Source of the DNA: JBFKMV01 sp041629655
GTDB taxonomy: Bacteria; Acidobacteriota; Polarisedimenticolia; Polarisedimenticolales; Polarisedimenticolaceae
Length of the DNA stretch: 23,073 nucleotides
Assembly (NCBI GenBank): GCA_041629655.1
Contig: JBFKMV010000064.1
Coordinates: forward strand, 1-23,073
Direction: 5' to 3'
Of this stretch, positions 21,206-23,073 are shown piece by piece (position 1 is the first letter of the stretch; each line of letters starts with the position of its first letter). Both the position numbers and the translations under genes were made by a program. Below the pieces are notes generated by a model. The model saw nothing but the letters and a program-made list of their open reading frames with translations. It had not been told where the DNA came from and did no database searches.

Positions 21206-22497
21206 CCGGCCGGCCCCAGCTCGAGCGCGCGGATCGACTGCTGGTCGCGCAGGTACAGCCGCGTGCCGACCAGCGTCGGCGCGGTCCAGGTCGGCCCGTC
21301 GAGGATCCGCGCCTCGGCCAGCACCTCGATCCCGTCCGGTGACAGCCGCGCCAGCGCGAGACGCCCGTTGGCGTCGAGCAGCACCGTCAGCTCGCCGGTG
21401 TGGACGAAGTTGACCTGCTCGAAGCCGCGCCGCCGCCACAGGATCTCCCCGCTGCCGACGTCGACCCCGGCCAGGATCGTGGCGTTGCCGCCGATCGACG
21501 CGTACACCGTGTCGCCGAGCCGCAGCGCGTTCCAGAAGTGGATGCTGAGCTGGTTGCTCTCCCAGACCTGCTCGACCCGCGTCGCATCGCCGTCGCGGGT
21601 CAGCCGCAACGCGCGGGTCCCGCCGTCGAGCTGCGTCGCCACCCACAGCAGCCCGTCGTCGCCCCAGCGCGGGTCGGTGGCGTTGTTGCGGTACTGGTTG
21701 ACGACGGGGAAGCTCCACAGGCGCGTGCCGTCGGCGGCGTCGAGACCGATGATCTCGTCGGCCGAGAAGTAGAGCAGCTGCTGCTGGCCGTCGACGTCGA
21801 TCACCAGCGGCGTGGCGTAGCTGACGCCCGAGGGCGGGCTGCTCCAGATCACCGAGCCGTCGCCCGGATCCAGCGCCACCGCGCCCTGCCGCTTCCCGCC
21901 GACCAGCACGATCACCCGGCCGTCGTGGAGGATCGGGCTGGCGGAGTAGCCGAAGTCGAGCACCTCGCCGTCGAGGTCGCGGATCAGCTCGTGCGACCAA
22001 ACCAAACGGCCGTCGGCGCGGTCGAGGCAGCTCAGCACGCCGGTGTAGCCCAGCGTGATCACGCGGTCGTCCAGCACCAGCGGGCTGGCGTTGGGACCGC
22101 TGCCGAACTGGACCTGGTTGGGCTCTCGCGGGACGGCCTCGTAGCGGTGCTCCCAGATCGTGGAGCCGTCGTCGGCACGCAACGCCGCGACGAGCTCGTC
22201 GTTCCCCTCGCGGTGCATCGCGAACAGCACGCCGTCCGCCGCGGCGATCGCCGAGTAGCCCTTGCCCAGCGGGCGGCTCCACACGAGCGGCGGTCCCTCG
22301 GGCGGCCAGGCCGCGGCCAGCTCCCGCGCCTCGACCGTGAAGTCGCCGTTCGGCCCGCCCCAGCCTGGCCAGCTCTCGCCGGGGGATTGAGCGGTCTGGG
22401 AACGTTGCGCGACCGGTCCGGACAGGGGCTCCGGTGGCACGTTGCAGGCGACCAGGGCCGGCGCGAGCAGGATCGGCAGCAGCAGGGATCTCGGCAC
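21202..22497 (-). CDS. PQQ-type beta-propeller lipoprotein
   Basis: 431 residues. The N-terminus VPRSLLLPILLAPALVACN has a canonical lipobox (LVAC, Cys18), so the mature protein is lipid-anchored in the envelope. The propeller starts at WPGWGGPNGDF and shows blade motifs such as ALRADDGSTIWEHRY, CLDRADGRLVWSHEL, ALDPGDGSVIWSSP, GLDAADGTRLWSFP and GVDVGSGEILWRRR. It resembles the secreted propeller at 13034-14383 in size and opening motif. No haem or quinoprotein catalytic residues are evident; a BamB-like scaffold or a sensing role are both possible. GTG 22497 is chosen because of GAGGAG seven bases upstream and the signal peptide. It is 36 bases downstream of the permease gene, probably on the same transcript. 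Confidence 0.88.
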   Translation of the reverse strand: MPRSLLLPILLAPALVACNVPPEPLSGPVAQRSQTAQSPGESWPGWGGPNGDFTVEARELAAAWPPEGPPLVWSRPLGKGYSAIAAADGVLFAMHREGNDELVAALRADDGSTIWEHRYEAVPREPNQVQFGSGPNASPLVLDDRVITLGYTGVLSCLDRADGRLVWSHELIRDLDGEVLDFGYSASPILHDGRVIVLVGGKRQGAVALDPGDGSVIWSSPPSGVSYATPLVIDVDGQQQLLYFSADEIIGLDAADGTRLWSFPVVNQYRNNATDPRWGDDGLLWVATQLDGGTRALRLTRDGDATRVEQVWESNQLSIHFWNALRLGDTVYASIGGNATILAGVDVGSGEILWRRRGFEQVNFVHTGELTVLLDANGRLALARLSPDGIEVLAEARILDGPTWTAPTLVGTRLYLRDQQSIRALELGPAG

Positions 22498-22533
22498 GGG
22501 ACGCTCCTCGCGGGAAAGCCGGGAGGATAACAC

Positions 22534-23073
22534 CTAACGCGCGCCGCGCCCGTAACGCCGGAAGGCCAGGTAGACCGGAACCCCCGCGGCCAGGATCCCC
22601 GGCCCGAGCATCCGGCTCAGCGTGTCCGCACGCACGAACGTCACGACGGCCATGGCCGCGGCCAGGGCCAAGAACAGCAGCGGGACCCACGGGTAGAGGT
22701 GGCAGCGGTAGGGCCGCTCCGCGCCCGGAAGCCGGCGCCGGAACACGAACAGCGTCACCGCGCACGCCGCGAAGAACACCCAGTCGGCGAACACCACCGC
22801 GTCGAGCAGTTGCCCGGCGCCCCCGATCAACAGCAGCGCGCAGGACCAGCCGCCCAGCACGCCGATGGCCCAGGACGGCGTGCGGAACGTCGGATGCAAC
22901 CGCCCCAAGCGCCGGAAGAACAGCCCGTCCTCGCCCACCGCCTGCGCGACGCGCGGGTTGGTCAACAGGATCGCCGCGCAGATCCCGAACGTGCTGACCA
23001 GGATCCCCAACGCGACCAGCGCGCCACCGGCCCGGCCGAGCGCCGCCTCCGCGGCCAGCGCCGCGAACCGCCG
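22534..23073 (-). CDS. APC-family amino-acid permease, C-terminal part (cut by window edge)
   Basis: The frame is open from the stop at 22534 to the right edge, giving 179 residues of a longer membrane protein. Four or five hydrophobic helices are visible (LVALGILVSTFGICAAILL, WAIGVLGGWSCALLLIGG, VVFADWVFFAACAVTLFVF, WVPLLFLALAAAMAVVTFV, and a last one near the C-terminus). The segments LTNPRVAQAVGEDGLFFRRLGRLHP and FRRRLPGAERPYRCHLYPWVP are typical of the C-terminal third of APC-superfamily amino-acid permeases (LAT/ethanolamine-permease-like). It would carry amino acids or related amines across the inner membrane. The N-terminus and substrate motif are outside the window. The TTG near 23010 is internal, not the start. 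Confidence 0.88.
   Translation of the reverse strand, partial: RRFAALAAEAALGRAGGALVALGILVSTFGICAAILLTNPRVAQAVGEDGLFFRRLGRLHPTFRTPSWAIGVLGGWSCALLLIGGAGQLLDAVVFADWVFFAACAVTLFVFRRRLPGAERPYRCHLYPWVPLLFLALAAAMAVVTFVRADTLSRMLGPGILAAGVPVYLAFRRYGRGAR

Noticed and set aside
1..23073. Mobile elements, tRNA/rRNA genes, CRISPR arrays or riboswitches
   Set aside because: Reading by eye found no transposase or integrase motif, no terminal inverted repeats, no regularly spaced repeats and no cloverleaf-like segment; a tRNAscan-SE and Infernal run would be needed to be final.

Overview
This window is a very GC-rich (about 70% by eye), gene-dense stretch of a bacterial chromosome. Third codon positions are strongly G/C-biased in every gene. 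Several products carry signal peptides, lipoprotein-type N-termini or an outer-membrane beta-barrel signature, so the host is probably diderm (Gram-negative). The mix of exported propeller proteins, an Ig/PKD-type lipoprotein, a Lys-C/trypsin-like protease with a Cys-rich tail, a TM0106-type nuclease-helicase and DUF3052 would fit an uncultured Acidobacteriota-like or Myxococcota-like lineage. That placement is an inference; no rRNA or tRNA is present to test it. I see no insertion sequence, integrase, phage gene, CRISPR array or att site, so the region looks like ordinary chromosomal backbone.

Layout. (1) 1-8412, all plus strand: a sulfotransferase-like protein coupled to a class IV (branched-chain type) aminotransferase; an exported Ig/PKD lipoprotein; a small outer-membrane beta-barrel; a class I glutamine amidotransferase coupled to proC; a pseudo-receiver/DUF3052 fusion coupled to an exported double-YCII protein; a lipoprotein of unknown function coupled to pdxH. 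(2) 8419-11780, minus strand: an SbcD-like metallophosphoesterase followed by an SbcC/YhaN-like ATPase carrying a predicted membrane hairpin. (3) 11927-13027, plus: a YbdK-type carboxylate-amine ligase, divergent from the SbcD-like gene. (4) 13034-17826, minus: a large RecB-nuclease/DEDD-exonuclease/SF1-helicase fusion, then a secreted PQQ-type beta-propeller. (5) 17894-18382, plus: TspO. (6) 18437-20380, minus: a secreted serine protease with a strong intrinsic terminator. (7) 20642-21205, plus: an exported SYLF lipid-binding protein. (8) 21202-23073, minus: a second, lipoprotein-type propeller and the C-terminal part of an APC-family permease cut by the window edge.

Together the genes cover amino-acid and PLP metabolism (aminotransferase, ProC, PdxH, amidotransferase, permease), DNA end processing (the SbcCD-like pair and the nuclease-helicase, separated by one divergent gene) and a large set of envelope or secreted proteins. 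Coupling is tight: one-base or GTGA overlaps join several pairs. The longest stretch without a gene is 20381-20641 (261 bp), which holds two facing promoters and a palindrome; the next is 1734-1927 (194 bp). A GGTAnnnT-type -10 element recurs upstream of several genes. Nothing here is clearly a new defence system. The best leads are the membrane-anchored SbcC-like ATPase, the three-enzyme nuclease-helicase fusion, the pseudo-receiver/DUF3052 fusion with its exported double-YCII partner, and the protease/SYLF control region.
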